Assembly: GCA_900708905.1 (NCBI GenBank)
Contig: CAADRB010000005.1
Span: 1,372,178-1,436,177 of the forward strand
Source: Hymenolepis diminuta
Lineage: Eukaryota > Platyhelminthes > Cestoda > Cyclophyllidea > Hymenolepididae
Direction of reading: 5' to 3'
Length of the DNA stretch: 64,000 nt
A program made the translations under genes and the position numbers. The notes beneath the pieces are model-generated. The model worked only from the letters and a program-made list of their open reading frames with translations, did not search any database and had not been told where the DNA came from. Below, one piece after another: positions 61,042 to 64,000 of this stretch (position 1 is the stretch's first letter; every line of letters begins with the position of its first letter).

Positions 61042-61054
61042 ATTGGCGGCCAAT
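61042..61054. promoter_or_regulatory. palindromic CCAAT pair
   Basis: ATTGGCGGCCAAT holds two opposed CCAAT boxes about 100 bp on the 5' side of the minus-strand candidate exon at 60647-60938. By analogy with the other CCAAT elements in this window it may be that gene's promoter. Confidence 0.35.
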
Positions 61055-61059
61055 TTTCG

Positions 61060-64000
61060 TGTCATTGACATGGGAAAATCAAATAATAAGAACAAACCCA
61101 TATAGCAATTTCCTTAAGCAAATCTTTTTACTCTTAATTTAAGTAAATATCCATTAAAGTTGACAATTGCAAAAGTATCAAGTTGCAAAACTTATATTTT
61201 AGGAAAGCTGTTGACTACTGAACATTTCATTGAGTTGAGTTCTCTACGTTGATTTGGTCTGTACTCACCGCAAAACTTACCACTCAGTAGCTATTAAGAT
61301 GGAGATCGATGCTAACGCCTTCTTCTCGCAAAAATTTTCCAACAGGAAGTGTTTTTCCACACTTGTTCGTGAAAGATGTGGGTGAATGCGAACCTGCAGT
61401 CGATGCAATTCTAGGCTCAACAGTATTCAAACTTAGATTCAATCGAAAAGATCTTAAACTGGAACGGAGCCAGTCAATATTCAATGTCAAGCTATCCTAC
61501 ATTTTCAAGTTTAAAATAGTCAAGTTTCACAATCCTTTCTTCAATTTCCGTGTTCAGAACAATCTTTTGAAAAAATGGGCCTAATTATAGATAGAGAATA
61601 TACCTGAAGATCAATTGAAAGTATTCCATTAGCTTAGCTCTTACAAATATCTTAGGCTAAGGAGAGAATATTGACATCCAGATTTTCCGTATGAGGAGTA
61701 AGTTGATAAAGTGAAAGGATAGGTTTGGGTGAACTCCAAACTGAAAAATACACTTGACCTGATGATTCTGGAGCTTAGATGAAATAGGGATTGCTTGATT
61801 ACCTGTCTTATTTCTACTTCTCTAAGTACGCCCTCATATATTCGAACATACACCTATGCGTTCCCAATGATGTAAAGTCGATAAATGGTATCTCCTGTCA
61901 AAATTAGACTTTGAGCTGGAACAGTGTAAATGTCACAAAGGCAGATATCTTTATTGGACGTTTATTCTTTTGCATTTTTGTTTAAATCCATTCTTTCTCA
62001 CAAGATTACGGACTGTCATACGACGTTAACTAAAGCTCCTCATCGCCTCTAAATGTCTTCATTTCATTTTCGGGTCACACTACCATTTACTGGTAAAATC
62101 AACTTCCCAGGCATATTGCAGGCATTGTTAAATAAACTCCGATTCAGCTGTTCCGATATCACCATCCTCGTCCTTAAAACGAGGGCCTGGATTTTGAAAA
62201 GCTTACATTCTAATGTTTATATTAAAACTCCCCCTCCTGATTAAATGCCTTAAGAATAACGAGGACTGGTTAGTCTTGACTCGCCACTGATAGAAAATTA
62301 GCTTGATGAGTTGAATGGGAAATGTATACCGCATTTATTAGAACCCTCATTTTCTCTCCCTTAATCAACAGACACTCTGCCTGAATTAACCCAATTTTAG
62401 TACACTAGGAGATCTATAACTTTCAGTTAGGTAAAAGGGACAGGAATTTGCTCAGAAATGTAAGCATTGTCTACAAGCAAAATGGGCCTAGAGACAGCCC
62501 CAGTGTCTAGAGACAGAAATGTCTAGTCCCCTTAATTGCCTGAAGTATTGGGGATTTAGTTTTAAGAAGCAGGAACGATATTTTTCACTGCAATTTAGTC
62601 ATCTAAATGCCCATGAATTCTCATTTATTTATCGATTTAACTTAGAACAAGATAATTGGCGATCACTTGTCTTACTGTATCCATAATTGGATGGATTTTA
62701 AGCCCTCATTTCCTTGAGAAAAAAAAATAAACAACTAAACGCCTATTCCCACAATTAACAGTGGTGAAAAAGTTAATTTCTCTTGGAATTATGGTTTTAA
62801 TGAAAAGGAATTCAAAACTAAATAGCACTGAGTATGAAAATATGCCTTAGGGATAATGGGAAATAATCTGATTTTTCTACGAACAAGTAATTTTCGATTC
62901 TATTAAGTTATTACTACGAGAGAAAAAGGAAATAAAGGTGAAGATTGCTAAACTCAACAAACATTTGACCCACAGATTGAATGAGAAAACACAATCAGAC
63001 GTCTGAAAGATGACGACTAGAAAGTGGTACTTTATTGTTCTCCTTCAGACTGTCATAGTATATTAGAAAAATGGAAGTTATAACACCCAATTTCTCGGTA
63101 GCTATAAAGATGGGAAGTGTGTCGAAATCCAGTCTTACAGGCTTTCTTCTGGAATAAAATGAATTACAATTGCTTATGTTTTTTCGAAAAGCTGACATTT
63201 TATGCTATTTTAATTGAACACCTTTAAAAATGTAATGATTCATTGAAACGTAACGTCCCAAAGTGCCTCAAGTTACGGAGGTAGCAATCAATAAACGATC
63301 TCAAAGGACGTTGTTGCATTCCCGGACTAACTTAAGGGAATTTTTATGAGAAACTGGTTTGTATCATATTCGTGTATTTCTCACCTTCGACCCCGATGAT
63401 CGCCAAGATGTTTTTGTAATACAATCCCCTTGGCACAAATTTAAATGAGTTTTGGACATATCTTCCCTCAATTCCCATCCCTGTTTTGACAGCAGGCCTT
63501 GTTAATGACAGATCAAGCTCACCTGTCCAGCTGGCATTTAACCACAAGAGTTGGTGGATCATAGCAACCAACACCTCTGAGGTTGTCAGTGCTGTTCTAG
63601 ACAGCTGGTTGATAAGGTCTAATACATCCTATTGGTGCAATTGGGGAAAAGTTGCTCACATTATATACAAATTCAATTACTTAATACATTTAATGCGGTA
63701 TAATTAGATTTAATCCAACCCGAGCTGTGAAAATTAATTAAGAAGTCCGAACGCAATAAATGGACTTGCATACAAAAGTATGATTGATACTCAATATGAA
63801 GTGAATTGAGTTCTAGTTTTGAGGTTCAACGCCACTTCTCCAACTATCCGATTATAGATTTTGTGATCGAATCATTTAATATTGATGGCACTCCACTCCC
63901 TTGATAAATATAGTTATCGATGTCTTAATCAAGTTATTAGCATTGGGACCCGAAGGTAAGAATACGAGGTGTCACTTATGGGAAAGTTATTTTAACTGTC
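61060..64000. other. gene-poor region at the right edge
   Basis: A GC-richer island at 61.26-61.50 kb is open in several frames on both strands, with donor-like GTAAGT and GTGAGT motifs on the minus strand near 61265-61282. Its exit phase does not fit the exon at 60938, so I do not call it. The rest shows no supported feature. Confidence 0.5.

Noticed and set aside
61265..61500. Minus-strand exon candidate with GTAAGT donor
   Set aside because: At least two minus frames and one plus frame are open, and the exit phase does not match the exon at 60938.
1..64000. CRISPR array, rRNA, bacterial operon or retroviral/LTR polymerase
   Set aside because: No regularly spaced short repeats, no rRNA-like core sequences, no reverse transcriptase or integrase motifs in any open frame, and the genes present are intron-rich.

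Overview
The window is nuclear DNA of an animal: A+T-rich (clearly more than half A+T by eye), with GT-AG introns, a standard genetic code, long gene-poor stretches and old, diverged repeats. The short, uniform introns (63-73 nt in the clearest genes) and strong divergence of the recognisable proteins suggest a flatworm, possibly a tapeworm. That placement is inference. Nothing looks bacterial or viral, and there is no CRISPR array, operon or rRNA.

Layout. Positions 1-11,000 are mostly non-coding, with diverged repeats, a few weak exon candidates and one orphan cluster of CCAAT boxes (7.34-7.47 kb). A plus-strand gene at 11.35-15.76 kb encodes a very tyrosine-rich protein from exons that are all multiples of three and all joined in phase 0. 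It has a main stop at 14,302 and several downstream exons that look like alternative 3' ends, including an 18-nt microexon. From 15.8 to 47.2 kb the sequence is gene-poor: two small unlinked gene fragments (21.98-22.29 kb plus, 22.71-22.83 kb minus), a three-copy diverged repeat array (31.9-35.1 kb), other dispersed repeats and a pyrimidine tract.

The best-supported content is on the minus strand: two tandem, old paralogs of a Rho GTPase-activating protein of the ARHGAP19 type, at 47.21-49.69 kb (copy A, 6 exons, 622 aa) and 54.27-56.25 kb (copy B, 5 exons, 565 aa). I spliced both by hand; all junctions keep frame, and corresponding exons have matching phases (two have identical lengths). Both keep the arginine finger and the lysine of the GAP core, but both replace the signature asparagine with serine and carry a long insertion inside the GAP domain. 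Both have three CCAAT boxes about 25-31 bp apart just upstream of the start codon, an arrangement typical of NF-Y-driven cell-cycle genes and consistent with a cytokinesis role. The 4.6 kb between them holds tRNA-derived SINE-like repeats.

From 56.4 kb to the end the sequence is again gene-poor, apart from one good internal-exon candidate (60.65-60.94 kb, minus) lying just inside a palindromic CCAAT element. The candidate exons outside the three main genes rest on splice signals and open frames only. GC-richer islands here are open in several frames at once, so these calls are weak.
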